Origin: Dietzia aurantiaca
GTDB taxonomy: Bacteria > Actinomycetota > Actinomycetes > Mycobacteriales > Mycobacteriaceae
DNA: 64,000 bases
Direction of reading: 5' to 3'
Assembly: GCF_021033825.1 (NCBI RefSeq)
Contig: NZ_JAIFXZ010000011.1
Coordinates: forward strand, 62,001 to 126,000
Shown here: positions 1-8,974 of the stretch, in pieces
Layout of the letters: each line of letters starts with the position of its first letter
Numbering within the stretch: the stretch's first letter is position 1
Translations under genes and position numbers: made by a program
Notes under the pieces: generated by a model
Told to the model about the DNA's origin: nothing
Databases searched by the model: none
The model's input: only the letters and a program-made list of their open reading frames with translations

Positions 1-989
1 TCCGCCAGCGGGACACGCCGGGTGATGAGTCCGTCCAGCCACTCGGTGTCGGCGGCGGACAGCGCGTCGGCGGCGGCGCGGTAGTGGCGCTGGTTGGCGT
101 TCACCGAGCCCACCACCACGTCGTTCTCCAGGACGATCTCCCGGTTGAGCGCGCCGACGTCGACCTCCAGACTGCGACCGGGCGACGACACCCCGGTGAG
201 GCAGACAATGCCGTACCCGCTGGTCCCGGACATGACGTCGAGGACCACCCGGCCGGCGCCTGTGGCCTCGATGACGACGTCGGGCTCGAGCCGGCGCATG
301 ACCTCGGCGGCGTCGGCGTGGTGATAGGTGGCGCCCAGCCGGGCCACGAGTTCGGGTTTGGGCCCACGGTCGACACGGTCGAGAACGTGGACGTCGAGCC
401 CTTTATGCGTACCGATCATCGCGGCCAGCAGCCCGATCGGACCAGCCCCGGTGACCAGGACGGTCTGCGGCTCGAACCAGCTGCGCCGGCCGATCACCTC
501 CACCTGCTCCCAGGCCTTGGCCACGACGCTCGTCGGTTCCACCAGGACGCCGACGCGCTCGAGGGCGGGGTCGAGACGGATCGCGTACTCCGGCTCGACG
601 GTCCAGCGCTCGCTCCCGAAGCCGTCGCGCTGTTTGATCCCGCGTTCGGTGTACTCGCCGTTGCGACACATGTCGAATTCGCCACGGGCGCAGGCGCCGC
701 ACGGTACCGGATCCGGTCGTCGGACCACGCCTGCGACCAGGTCGCCCTCCGTGAAGCCGGACCCCTCGGGCGCATGCTCGACACGCCCCAGCGACTCGTG
801 GCCGAGGACCAGTCGCTCACGTCCCTCTGGCGGCCACCCGTAGCGCCCGGCGACGATCTCCTTGTCGGTCCCGCAGACGCCGAGTGCCAGGCCGTGGACG
901 AGAAGCTCGCCGTCACCGGGCTCCGGGTCCGGCTCGTCGGTCAGTGTTACCGAGTCAGCCTGTCCGGGGATGAGGGTCAACGCACGCAT
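1..989 (-). CDS. Glucose 1-dehydrogenase-like zinc alcohol dehydrogenase (3' end cut by window)
   Basis: Medium-chain zinc dehydrogenase of the glucose dehydrogenase class, expected to oxidise glucose or a related aldose with NAD(P). The frame is open from an ATG at 989 to the window edge, about 329 codons, so the C-terminus is missing. Seen in the translation: the catalytic zinc region with Cys39 (GVCGTDKE), His64-Glu65 (LGHESLG), a Cys-rich structural-zinc loop around residues 97-108 (PCGACARGEFDMC), and a Rossmann motif VLVTGAGPIGLLAA near 180. The Rossmann fold is followed by the C-terminal glucose-dehydrogenase domain pattern. GGAGGT lies very close upstream. It follows the response regulator by 54 bp on the same strand, so read-through is possible. 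The family call is firm; the exact sugar is inferred. Confidence 0.85.
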   Translation of the reverse strand, partial: MRALTLIPGQADSVTLTDEPDPEPGDGELLVHGLALGVCGTDKEIVAGRYGWPPEGRERLVLGHESLGRVEHAPEGSGFTEGDLVAGVVRRPDPVPCGACARGEFDMCRNGEYTERGIKQRDGFGSERWTVEPEYAIRLDPALERVGVLVEPTSVVAKAWEQVEVIGRRSWFEPQTVLVTGAGPIGLLAAMIGTHKGLDVHVLDRVDRGPKPELVARLGATYHHADAAEVMRRLEPDVVIEATGAGRVVLDVMSGTSGYGIVCLTGVSSPGRSLEVDVGALNREIVLENDVVVGSVNANQRHYRAAADALSAADTEWLDGLITRRVPLA

Positions 990-1043
990 ACCTCCGTGGT
1001 ACTCCTGCGTGCACTCCGACGCACCCGGTCACTCCACGGTCAT

Positions 1044-1706
1044 TCACTCGACCCTGTAGCCGACTCCTCGGACCGTCTGCACCTTGTTCTCGCCGATCTT
1101 GCGGCGCAGTGACCGGATGTAGACGTTGACGATGTTCGAGCCGGGGTCGAAGTCCATGCCCCAGACGCTCTCGAGGAGCTGCTCGCGGCTGATGGTCTCG
1201 CCCTTGTTGCGCAGCAGCATCTCCAGCAGGGAGTACTCGCGGTTGGTGAGCTCCTGGATGCGGCCGTCGACATCGACGCGACGGGTACGGATGTCCAGCC
1301 GCATGCCACCGTGCTCGAGGATCCCCGGGTCATCGGACGCCTCGTGCTCGCGCAGACGGAGGCGGATGCGGGCCAGCAGTTCGGGGACGCGGAACGGCTT
1401 GACCATGTAGTCGTTCGCGCCGGAGTCCAGGCCCTCGACGGTGTTGGACACGCTGTCGCGAGCCGTCAGGATGATCACCGGTGCGCTGAAGCCGCGCGAC
1501 CGGGCTTCACGGAGCAGGGTCAGACCGTCGGTGTCCGGGAGGCCGATGTCCAGCAGCATGAGGTCGATATCGGAAATAGTCGACAAAATGGCGCGAGCGC
1601 TCTCCCCATCGACAGCCTCGAGCGCCGTGTACTCCGCACCGCCGAGCGCCTTGACCAAGACCGAACGGATGAGGTCATCATCCTCGACGACGAGAATATT
1701 CGTCAT
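1044..1706 (-). CDS. OmpR/PhoP-family response regulator
   Basis: Two-component response regulator, 220 aa, the usual length. The N-terminal receiver has the acidic pocket Glu8-Asp9-Asp10, the phospho-acceptor Asp53 (LLDIGLPD), Thr81 (ILTARD) and Lys103 (DYMVKPF). The C-terminal winged helix starts near residue 130 (LTNREYSLLEMLL) and ends with the typical TVRGVGYRVE. The strong site AAGGAGGG before the ATG fixes the start. Its kinase lies 108 bp upstream on the same strand, so the two form a cognate pair. Targets cannot be read from the sequence; the dehydrogenase downstream and the operon itself are candidates. I cannot assign it to a named mycobacterial system. Confidence 0.93.
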   Translation of the reverse strand: MTNILVVEDDDLIRSVLVKALGGAEYTALEAVDGESARAILSTISDIDLMLLDIGLPDTDGLTLLREARSRGFSAPVIILTARDSVSNTVEGLDSGANDYMVKPFRVPELLARIRLRLREHEASDDPGILEHGGMRLDIRTRRVDVDGRIQELTNREYSLLEMLLRNKGETISREQLLESVWGMDFDPGSNIVNVYIRSLRRKIGENKVQTVRGVGYRVE

Positions 1707-1814
1707 GCAACCCTCCTTCTCCGACTACGGAGTATCGCACGTGCGCGGCCCGGTAGGTCATTCCCCTGCAATCGTGTCCCCGGGTCAGTGGGAAAGGTGG
1801 GGAATCAGGGAAAC

Positions 1815-3380
1815 CTAGTCGTCGTCCGGGTCGTCGAAGTCGACCGCTCCTCGGGCACTTCCCCTCTCGATCTCAGCGCGGACGAAGGGGATGACGAAGC
1901 AGAACGCGGCACCGCCCCCGCTGGCGTTGAAGGCGAAGGCACGACCCCCGTGGGCGCGGGCGATCGTCGACACGATCGCCAGGCCCAGCCCGGTGCCGCC
2001 GCGGCCGTCGCGGAGTTGGCCGCGCGCGGTGTGGAACCGCTCGAAGATGCTCTCTTCCTCGCCGGGCGGGATGCCGGCTCCGCGGTCGCGCACCCACCAC
2101 AGCAGCCGACGACGGTCGCGTTCGCCCGCGCTCTCCGCCGGCGGCGTCCCCTCCACGATCGACTCGCGGAGGGTGGGCTCCCCGGGCTCGATGATGCGGC
2201 AGCCGATCTCGATGCGATCGCCGTCGCGGGTGAACCGGACCGCGTTGGAGCAGAACTGCATCAGTGCCTGCGTGATCCGGTGCGGGTCCAGCCGGGCGAC
2301 CCCCTCGGCGTACGGGTGCACGCTCCAATCGCGGTCCGCGAGGACGTCGACCTTCGCCTCGATGTCCAGGATGAGGTCGGAGACCTCCGTCGGGGCGGTG
2401 AGCAGGAAGTCGGGGCGGTCCGCGCGGGCGAGCGTCAGCAGGTCCTCCACGATCCGGGTCATCCGGGAGAGTTCGTCCTGCATCACGCGGGCCGCCTCGG
2501 CCCGGCCTTCCGGGTCCTCGGGCATGAGGTCGAGATTGCCCTGCACCACGGTCAGTGGCGTGCGCAGCTCGTGGCCCGCGTCGTCGAGGAACTCCCGCTG
2601 GGTGCGGTAGGCGTCCTCGACCCGCTCCAGCATCTCGTTGACCGTGTCGGCGAGGGAGACGATCTCATCCGGCCCCTCGACCGGAACCCGCCGGGACAGG
2701 TCGGCGGCGGAGATGGTCTCGGCGGCCTCGCGGATCCGGCGGACCGGGACGATCATCCGGCCGGCGATCCACCAGGCGAGGAATGCACTGAGGATCATGC
2801 CGCCCGCGCTCGCCCACAGCAGGGACTCGGTGACCCGCCAGGTCTCCGACGAGGATCCGCGGTCGTTGACCGCCACCACCAGGCTGGCCGGCCCGGCCGG
2901 GCTCTCCACTGTGGTCTTGCGCCAGCTGACCGAGCCGTCGATCTCTCCGGAGTCGTCCCCGGCGACCAGTCCGACCCGCTGGATACGCGACCGCACCGCG
3001 GGGGGGAAGAGCTGGTCTTCGCTCGGGCCGTACCGGGAGAGCGTGAACTGGGTGCCCGACTGGTCGGCGGTGCCGACGAGCAGTAGCTCGGCCGAGGGGT
3101 ACTGCTGGGCCAGGTAGGCGCGCAGCAGCTCCTCGACCGTGGGCTCCTCGGACTCGAACGACGGGAGGATCCCCGCCATCATGAACGTGGTGAAGTCCGC
3201 CGTCTCGCGATTCAGCCGGGTATCGGTGACCCGCTCAGCACTGAGGATGAGCAGCTGGCCCGTGAAGACGACCATGGCCGCGAACACCGCGGCGGTGATG
3301 AAGGTGATGCCCGCCGTGATCCGCAGGCGCGCCGAGTTCCACCATCGGATCGGGGTCGGCGACGTGGAGCGTGCGTTCAC
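1815..3380 (-). CDS. Sensor histidine kinase
   Basis: Membrane sensor kinase of 521 aa that should phosphorylate the downstream regulator. Order of parts: TM1 at about 20-48, an extracytoplasmic sensor loop of roughly 140 residues, TM2 at about 186-210, HAMP to about 257, and a HisKA domain with phospho-acceptor His270 (DDAGHELRTPL). The HATPase domain has an N-box (QFCSNAVRFT), G1 (DRGAGIPPGE) and G2 (GGTGLGLAIV). The start codon overlaps the stop of the upstream membrane-protein gene as ATGA, a sign of translational coupling. The tail after the ATPase domain is acidic (DFDDPDDD). The signal sensed is unknown. Confidence 0.93.
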   Translation of the reverse strand: MNARSTSPTPIRWWNSARLRITAGITFITAAVFAAMVVFTGQLLILSAERVTDTRLNRETADFTTFMMAGILPSFESEEPTVEELLRAYLAQQYPSAELLLVGTADQSGTQFTLSRYGPSEDQLFPPAVRSRIQRVGLVAGDDSGEIDGSVSWRKTTVESPAGPASLVVAVNDRGSSSETWRVTESLLWASAGGMILSAFLAWWIAGRMIVPVRRIREAAETISAADLSRRVPVEGPDEIVSLADTVNEMLERVEDAYRTQREFLDDAGHELRTPLTVVQGNLDLMPEDPEGRAEAARVMQDELSRMTRIVEDLLTLARADRPDFLLTAPTEVSDLILDIEAKVDVLADRDWSVHPYAEGVARLDPHRITQALMQFCSNAVRFTRDGDRIEIGCRIIEPGEPTLRESIVEGTPPAESAGERDRRRLLWWVRDRGAGIPPGEEESIFERFHTARGQLRDGRGGTGLGLAIVSTIARAHGGRAFAFNASGGGAAFCFVIPFVRAEIERGSARGAVDFDDPDDD

Positions 3381-4150
3381 CTCGGACCTGAGCGCCCGTT
3401 ATCGGACTCCGGGCCGCCGCCCGCAGCGTGATCCGGGCGTCCGTTGGCGGCGGCGTGGGCGGGCCGATTGTTGTCGGAGGCGTGGGGCGGCGGGCCGGAG
3501 GTGTCCGCATGCGCCGGGCGCCCGGGCTTCCCGGCGTGCGGGGGAATGGCGTTGTTCAGCCTCTCGTCGGCCCGGCTGGCCAGCGTGTCGAGGTCGAAGC
3601 GCGGTCCGCCGATCTGGCCGGGGTCGTCGTTCCCGGGAGTCCGGGGCGGCGCCGGGGGCCGGGCGCTCGGCGCGGCCGGCGGCGCATAGGCTGCGGGCGG
3701 CTGCATGGCCGCGGGAGAGGCGGGGCCGGCACCGTCGTTCGGGTCGGGCGCGGCGCCCGACCCGGACTGTGCGCCGGCGCCCGGCGGGTTCTGCGAGCCC
3801 GCATCTGCCTCGCCGGGCCCGGCCGGCGCGTCGTCAGCGCCGGACCCGGGCAGCGGCGCCAGGTCGACGGCGGGGATCGGCAGCAGGGAGAGGATGGCGG
3901 GCATGGGCGCGGGGAGGAAGAGATTCACGCGGCCGTCGATCACACTGAGGTGGGGGCGCCGCCCGTCGATCACCGTCCCGGTCGCCTGGGACGCGGCCGT
4001 CGCTCTGGATTCTGTGTCCTGGCTGATCTGGGTCTCCTCGGAGGCCGGGGTCGGCGCGATGAAGGGGTCGAAAGCGCCGACGACGGCGGCGAGGCCGAGA
4101 CCTCCGAAGACCACCGGGATCGCGGCGAGAGCTACGGTGACGGCTCGCAT
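3377..4150 (-). CDS. Pro/Ala-rich membrane or exported protein coupled to the two-component system
   Basis: Unknown protein of 257 aa from the ATG at 4150, preferred over an ATG 84 bp upstream because GGGAGGGG lies just before it and the protein then starts with a hydrophobic segment (VTVALAAIPVVFGGLGLAAVVGA). The rest is extracytoplasmic in character. A short ordered part at about 55-105 (VIDGRRPHLSVIDGRVNLF) is followed by a long Pro/Ala/Gly linker and a tail repeating His-Ala and Pro-His-Ala. No family recognised. It is first in the operon and overlaps the kinase start by 4 bp, so it may be an accessory sensor or modulator of that kinase. That role is inference from gene order only. Confidence 0.7.
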   Translation of the reverse strand: MRAVTVALAAIPVVFGGLGLAAVVGAFDPFIAPTPASEETQISQDTESRATAASQATGTVIDGRRPHLSVIDGRVNLFLPAPMPAILSLLPIPAVDLAPLPGSGADDAPAGPGEADAGSQNPPGAGAQSGSGAAPDPNDGAGPASPAAMQPPAAYAPPAAPSARPPAPPRTPGNDDPGQIGGPRFDLDTLASRADERLNNAIPPHAGKPGRPAHADTSGPPPHASDNNRPAHAAANGRPDHAAGGGPESDNGRSGPR

Positions 4151-4347
4151 GTCCCCCCTCCCGGTGAGCGATTGGTGATTCGTCAATCCCCAACTGTGGC
4201 ACCTTATGCTGCCCAGATGGCGGAGGGTGAACACATTCTCACCGCAGGCTCCCGGGTCCGGTTGTCACCTGTCCCCGCGTCCGCTATGCGCGGCGCAGGA
4301 GAGGACCGACAGGGAAGGCAGGTGGAGTAGGGCCCGGCATATGCGAA

Positions 4348-4378
4348 GGCGGGCCACACCGGATCGGTGTGGCCCGCC
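4348..4378 (-). terminator. Hairpin downstream of pckG
   Basis: Perfect 13-bp stem (GGCGGGCCACACC and its complement) with a 5-nt loop, 40-70 bp beyond the pckG stop. No U-run, as is common in high-GC actinomycetes. The remaining bases of 4151-4418 show nothing else that I recognise. Confidence 0.75.
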
Positions 4379-4418
4379 CTCGTCAGCGCCGGCCGCGTCA
4401 TCGACGCAGCCGATGCTC

Positions 4419-6245
4419 TCAGCCCAGGCGCTCCTTCAGCGCGGCGAACTCCTCGTGGACTTCGGCCGGGACCTTGGGTCCACAGAACTCGAGCCATTCG
4501 GTGATGAGCGGCAGCTCGCGACGCCACTCCTCCGGGTTGACGGCCAGCGCGGCCTCGACGTCCTCGATCGGCGTGTCCAGGCCGGTCATGTCGATGTCGG
4601 CGGCACGTGCGGTGATGCCGGCGGCGGTCTCCTCGCCCTCGACGCGACCCTCGATGCGGTCGACGATCCACTTGAGCACGCGGCTGTTCTCGCCGAAGCC
4701 GGGCCACACGAAGCGGCCGTCGTCGCCCTTACGGAACCAGTTGACCAGGAAGATCTTGGGCATCTTGTCGCCGCCACGGGCGCCCATGTCGACCCAGTGC
4801 TGGAAGTAGTCACCGACGTTGTAGCCGAGGAACGGCAGCATGGCCATCGGGTCGCGGCGCACGGCGCCGACCTGGCCCTCGGCGGCGGCGGTCTGCCCGG
4901 AGGACAGGGTCGCACCGATGTAGACGCCGTGGTTCCACGAGTAGGCCTCACTCACCAGCGGGACGGTGTCGGCGCGGCGGCCGCCGAAGAGGATCGCCGA
5001 GATCGGCACGCCCTCGGGCGAGTTGAACTCGGGCGCGGCGACGGGGCACTGGTCGATCGGCACGCAGTAGCGGGAGTTGGGGTGCGCGGCGTTGCCGGCC
5101 TTTCCGTCGCCCTCCGGGGTCCACTCGTTGCCGAGCCAGTCGATGAGGTGGTCCGGGGTGCCCTCGAGGCCCTCCCACCACACGTCACCCTCGTCCGTCA
5201 GGGCGACGTTAGTGTAGATCGCGTTGCCCGGCTCCAGCGTCTTCATGGCGTTGGGGTTGGACGAGTAGTTGGTGCCGGGAGCCACGCCGAAGAAGCCGAA
5301 CTCGGGGTTGACCGCGTACAGGCGGCCGTCGGCGCCGAAGCGCATCCACGCGATGTCGTCACCCACGACCTCGGCGCGCCAGCCCTCGATGGTGGGCTGG
5401 ATCATCGCCAGGTTGGTCTTGCCGCACGCCGAGGGGAACGCTCCGGCGATGTAGTACGCCTTGTCCTCGGGCGAGGTGAGTTTGAGGATGAGCATGTGCT
5501 CGGCCATCCAGCCCTCGTCGTGGGCCATGGCGGAGGCGATACGCAGGGCGAAGCACTTCTTGCCGAGCAGGGCGTTGCCGCCGTAGCCGGAGCCGAACGA
5601 CCAGATCTCCCGGGTCTCCGGGAAGTGGGTGATGTACTTCTCCTCGTTGCACGGCCAGGCGACGTCCTCCTCGCCCTCGGCGAGCGGCGCGCCCACGGTG
5701 TGCAGGCCCTTGACGTACGCGCCGTCGGAGCCGATCTTGTCCATCGCGGCCTGGCCCATGCGGGTCATGATCCTCATGGAGACCACGACGTAGGCCGAGT
5801 CGGTGAGTTCGATGCCGAGCTTGGGGTCCTCGGCGTCCAGCGGGCCCATGCAGTAGGGCACGACGTACATGGTGCGCCCGCGCATGCTGCCGCGGAACAG
5901 TTCGGTCATGTGGGCGCGCATCTCGGACGGGTCGCGCCAGTTGTTGGTCGGGCCGGCGTCCTCTTCCTTCGCCGAGCAGATGAAGGTCCGCGACTCGACG
6001 CGGGCGACGTCCTTCGGGTCGGACTGCGCGAGGAACGAGTTCGGCTTCTTCGACTCGTTGAGTTTGACGAAGGTGCCCCCGTCCACGAGCACGGAAGTGA
6101 GACGATCCCACTCTTCGTCGGAGCCGTCTGCGAAGACGACCCGGTCCGGCTGGGTGAGCTCGGCGACCTCCGTGATCCACGCGAGCATCTCCGCGTGATC
6201 TGTTGGTGCCTGACCCTCGAGGCCGGGAATGGTGGTGCTGGTCAT
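4419..6245 (-). CDS. pckG: Phosphoenolpyruvate carboxykinase (GTP)
   Basis: Converts oxaloacetate and GTP to PEP, CO2 and GDP at the PEP-pyruvate-oxaloacetate node, the main gluconeogenic entry when growing on fatty acids or other non-sugar carbon. 608 aa, full length for the GTP-dependent class. The P-loop region with the active-site cysteine is visible ([12 protein letters not shown]), as are the substrate-site stretch [14 protein letters not shown] and the conserved ENSRVLKW near the C-terminus. I start it at the ATG at 6245 because AGGAG lies 6 nt upstream; an in-frame ATG 36 bp further up has no such site. It sits next to the trmB-mmpL3 block, as in mycobacteria, and is followed by a strong hairpin. 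Confidence 0.97.
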   Translation of the reverse strand: MTSTTIPGLEGQAPTDHAEMLAWITEVAELTQPDRVVFADGSDEEWDRLTSVLVDGGTFVKLNESKKPNSFLAQSDPKDVARVESRTFICSAKEEDAGPTNNWRDPSEMRAHMTELFRGSMRGRTMYVVPYCMGPLDAEDPKLGIELTDSAYVVVSMRIMTRMGQAAMDKIGSDGAYVKGLHTVGAPLAEGEEDVAWPCNEEKYITHFPETREIWSFGSGYGGNALLGKKCFALRIASAMAHDEGWMAEHMLILKLTSPEDKAYYIAGAFPSACGKTNLAMIQPTIEGWRAEVVGDDIAWMRFGADGRLYAVNPEFGFFGVAPGTNYSSNPNAMKTLEPGNAIYTNVALTDEGDVWWEGLEGTPDHLIDWLGNEWTPEGDGKAGNAAHPNSRYCVPIDQCPVAAPEFNSPEGVPISAILFGGRRADTVPLVSEAYSWNHGVYIGATLSSGQTAAAEGQVGAVRRDPMAMLPFLGYNVGDYFQHWVDMGARGGDKMPKIFLVNWFRKGDDGRFVWPGFGENSRVLKWIVDRIEGRVEGEETAAGITARAADIDMTGLDTPIEDVEAALAVNPEEWRRELPLITEWLEFCGPKVPAEVHEEFAALKERLG

Positions 6246-6357
6246 CACTGCTCCTCGCGCGTGGTGCATGGTCTTCCTCACACAGTATCGTCAACCTGCT
6301 TGATCCGCGTCGCGCGAGCCCCTCCCCACACCCGAATGTGAGGGATCCCTCAGGTGG

Positions 6358-6771
6358 TCAGATGTGACCGTGGTCGATTCGCTCCCACCGGGCGGGCACG
6401 GGAGACGCCCCGGGGGCGCCGTCCTGGTACTCGTTGGTGAACCCGCCGAACGGCACGCCCTCGGTGGGGTTGGCCAGCCGCCACGAGTCGTAACTGCCGT
6501 CGAACCGCACGGTCGAGACGTGGTCCACGGTGCCGTCGCCGTCCGCGTCCGTATATACGGTCAGGCCGCGATCGTCGCCGAGGGTGACCGCCTCCATGAA
6601 GCCGTCCCCGTCGAGGTCCGCCTCCGGTGCGCCGAGGTCGAGGACGCTGTCGCCCACCGGGACGTGCAACCCCAGCGACGACGCCTCGGCCAGCGGGGCA
6701 CCCTCGAGTCCGCAGACGTCGGGGGCGGGGCGCTGGTCGAAGGCGTCCGATCCGAACAGTGGGTCGGTCAT
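6358..6771 (-). CDS. DUF6802-like protein with Asp-rich calcium-loop motifs
   Basis: Small acidic protein of 137 aa without signal peptide or membrane segment. Two loops of EF-hand/dockerin or thrombospondin-3 style, DLDGDGFMEA and DADGDGTVDH, lie around residues 52 and 75 and suggest calcium or other metal binding. The arrangement resembles the DUF6802 family of Corynebacteriales, whose function I do not know. The start codon overlaps the upstream stop as ATGA, so this is the last gene of a three-gene operon (8833 to 6358). Without a secretion signal the calcium idea is less secure, because such loops normally work outside the cell. Confidence 0.75.
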   Translation of the reverse strand: MTDPLFGSDAFDQRPAPDVCGLEGAPLAEASSLGLHVPVGDSVLDLGAPEADLDGDGFMEAVTLGDDRGLTVYTDADGDGTVDHVSTVRFDGSYDSWRLANPTEGVPFGGFTNEYQDGAPGASPVPARWERIDHGHI

Positions 6772-8138
6772 GCGGAGGGGCTCCCTGCGGGGACGGGCGG
6801 CGCGGGGGCCGCGCCGATGGGTTCCGCAACTGTACTAGCGACCGTCGTCGCCGGGGTGGTCCCTCCTGAGCGGAGGCGCCGGATCCGCCGCTCGAGGTCG
6901 GCGACCCGTGGCCCGGGATCGTGGGCGAAGCCGTCGGTGATGATCGCCTCGGCCGCGAGGATCCGCGACCCCAGGGCCTGCTCGGCCTCGCCGCGTAGCG
7001 CCGCGAGCCGGTCGCCGACGGCGGCCACGGTGTGGGTGCGCAGCGCCTGGGTGCGGCGAACGGTCACCGTGGTCCAGCCGAGCGCGAGCCCGCACAGCAG
7101 CGCCAGCGGCACGATCATCGCCGACATTCCGGGCATCTCGGCCAGCGGCGACAGCAACATCCGCCCCACCCCGGTCCCGCCGGCGGCGCCCATCAGCATC
7201 ACGAGCAGCTCCTCGCCGGTACTGCGCGGCGGCCGGCTCGGCTCGACACCGCTGGTGGGCGCGGGGATCCGGGGCGCGGTCGGCGCGTTCACGCCGAGGT
7301 GCCGCACGACGAGGGTGTCGCACCGCCGGTCGGCGCGGTCGACGGCCCCTGCCACCGCGGCGTCGGCGTCGGCGGCGAGCCCCTCTACCAGCGTGTCGAC
7401 GCGCGAGCGCGGGGCGGCCGCCAGGTCCTCCCGGGCCCGGCCGCCCAGATCGCGCAGCGAGCGCTGCAGGTCTTGGAGGATCTCCATCCTCAGCGCCTGG
7501 ACGTCCTGCCGCAACGCCTGGGATCGGGTGGTGATGGTCTCGGTGCGCCGGGCGAGCAGCCAGTCGACGGTGGCAGTAGGGGACGTGGCGGCGGGGGACG
7601 CGGCTGCGGGAGACGCGGCGACGGGCCCGGCCTCGCGGGATCGCACCGCCTCGAGCAGTGCGGCGAGGACGGCGGCCGGCGCCGCGGTCGGGCCCTCGTC
7701 TACCACGTGCACCGGGGCGTGGACCCCGGCGTCGGCGAGTCGGCGCGTGGTCACGTCGACGGTCTCGGACAGCGCCTCGGCCGTGCACGTGTCGGCGCGG
7801 CCGGCGAGCGCCACCGCCAGGGGCAGGCGCGAGGCCACGCCGCGGGCGACCTCGACGTCGTCGGGGCGGACCGGGCAGACGGCGTCGACGACGACGACGG
7901 CGGCGTCCGGCCTGTCGGACGGGGAGGCGTCCACGAGTACGCGGATCGCGCGTCCACCCGCGGTCCCGTCACCGGGCGGGCCCGCGGTTCCTGCGGTGTC
8001 TGCGGTTCCCGCGGTGCGTGAGGTGCCCGCGGCGCTCGTGGTGGCCTGCAGAGCCGCGGTCCGGAGCGCGGCGGCGACGGCGGGAGCAGCGGAGTCCCGG
8101 GCTCCGAGGACGGCGATCGTCAGATCTCGAGTGCGCAC
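6768..8138 (-). CDS. Degenerate GTPase-like coiled-coil membrane protein
   Basis: 456 aa from the GTG at 8138, chosen because the protein then begins at once with a nucleotide-binding-like strand (LTIAVLGARDSAAP). No database name recalled. The N-terminal 170 residues look like a decayed P-loop GTPase: a G-rich loop without the Lys-Ser/Thr pair, a hydrophobic strand ending in DAVCPVRPDD, and LALAGRADT where NKxD would be. Then come a helical region (about 215-260), a hydrophobic stretch near 350-375 (MSAMIVPLALLCGLALGW) and a C-terminal coiled coil. It overlaps its upstream neighbour by 19 bp. The layout recalls dynamin-like protein pairs, but that is a structural guess. Confidence 0.7.
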   Translation of the reverse strand: MRTRDLTIAVLGARDSAAPAVAAALRTAALQATTSAAGTSRTAGTADTAGTAGPPGDGTAGGRAIRVLVDASPSDRPDAAVVVVDAVCPVRPDDVEVARGVASRLPLAVALAGRADTCTAEALSETVDVTTRRLADAGVHAPVHVVDEGPTAAPAAVLAALLEAVRSREAGPVAASPAAASPAATSPTATVDWLLARRTETITTRSQALRQDVQALRMEILQDLQRSLRDLGGRAREDLAAAPRSRVDTLVEGLAADADAAVAGAVDRADRRCDTLVVRHLGVNAPTAPRIPAPTSGVEPSRPPRSTGEELLVMLMGAAGGTGVGRMLLSPLAEMPGMSAMIVPLALLCGLALGWTTVTVRRTQALRTHTVAAVGDRLAALRGEAEQALGSRILAAEAIITDGFAHDPGPRVADLERRIRRLRSGGTTPATTVASTVAEPIGAAPAPPVPAGSPSA

Positions 8139-8833
8139 AGGGCGGCCTCCGCGAGTTCGCCGACCTCGGCGTGGACCGCGAGTCGTTCCAGTTCGGCCTC
8201 GAGCCGGGCCACGCGGGAGTCGGCCAGGGAGTCCATGGCCCGCTCGACGAATGCGATGACGGCGTCGACCGACCGGTGCTCGGGCTCGCGGGCGTCCACG
8301 GTGGGCAGCCCGCGGGCCCACCGGGGTGAGGCTGCGCTGTGGTGGGTGTCGGTCGGGCGGGCGGCGTTGTCGTCGTCTTCGTATAGACCCGTCGCCACCA
8401 CCAACAGTGGATGGCGGCGGGGGCGCCGTACCCATGCCTCCTCGTGGCGGCAGGGGGCGGTGCGGAGGCACAGGATCTCGATGTCCGGTGCCGCGGCGGG
8501 CCGCGCGGTGGGCGCGGCGAGGACGTCGATGTCGTCGACCGACACCCGCCAACCCCCGCGGGCGCGCAGGGCGGCGGCCAGGGTGCGCCTGCCCGAACCG
8601 AGGCCGCCGCGGACCCGGAGGTCGACCGGGGCGTCGAACCGCGCGAGCGCCGCGGCGAGCAGGCCGGTGGGATCCGGCGGGGCGGTGGTGGCGGCTGTGG
8701 CGGGGGCTGCGGTCGGGGTCGCGACGTCCGGCGAGGCGGTGAGCAGGCGGCGGATGCGCGCGGCCGGATCCGGGACGGCGGGGCGATCCGCGCCGTCGAC
8801 GGCGGTGTCCTGGGTCACGGTCGGCACGCCCAC
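8120..8833 (-). CDS. P-loop-like protein, first gene of the 8833-6358 operon
   Basis: Unknown protein of 237 aa with a GTG start. After a disordered Ala/Thr/Pro leader of about 60 residues there is a phosphate-loop-like GGLGSGRRTLAAAL in which the usual lysine is arginine. It is followed by a strand ending in VDDIDVLAA and a third strand LLVVATGLYEDDD, as in a small kinase or GTPase fold. The C-terminal third is helical (ARLEAELERLAVHAEVGELAEAALCALEI). It overlaps the 456-aa gene, which also has a decayed nucleotide-binding domain, so the two products may form a complex. The position between pckG and trmB suggests it corresponds to Rv0209/Rv0210 of M. tuberculosis; this is from memory of synteny. 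Confidence 0.7.
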   Translation of the reverse strand: MGVPTVTQDTAVDGADRPAVPDPAARIRRLLTASPDVATPTAAPATAATTAPPDPTGLLAAALARFDAPVDLRVRGGLGSGRRTLAAALRARGGWRVSVDDIDVLAAPTARPAAAPDIEILCLRTAPCRHEEAWVRRPRRHPLLVVATGLYEDDDNAARPTDTHHSAASPRWARGLPTVDAREPEHRSVDAVIAFVERAMDSLADSRVARLEAELERLAVHAEVGELAEAALCALEI

Positions 8834-8974
8834 ATGGTGGCCCGGCGGGCCCGGCCCGACAAGACCTTCCCCCAGGCAGGATCGCCGCCACGACCCCGGA
8901 TCCGGACGGGCCGCGCCGCGCGTTCGCCGCGGGGGGATTCGTAACCCGACCGCGCATTACGGGATGATGGCCGG

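Noticed and set aside
4206-6341. Open frame of 711 aa on the plus strand opposite pckG
   Set aside because: Antisense shadow caused by high GC at the third codon position; no homology and no start signals, and pckG is certain.
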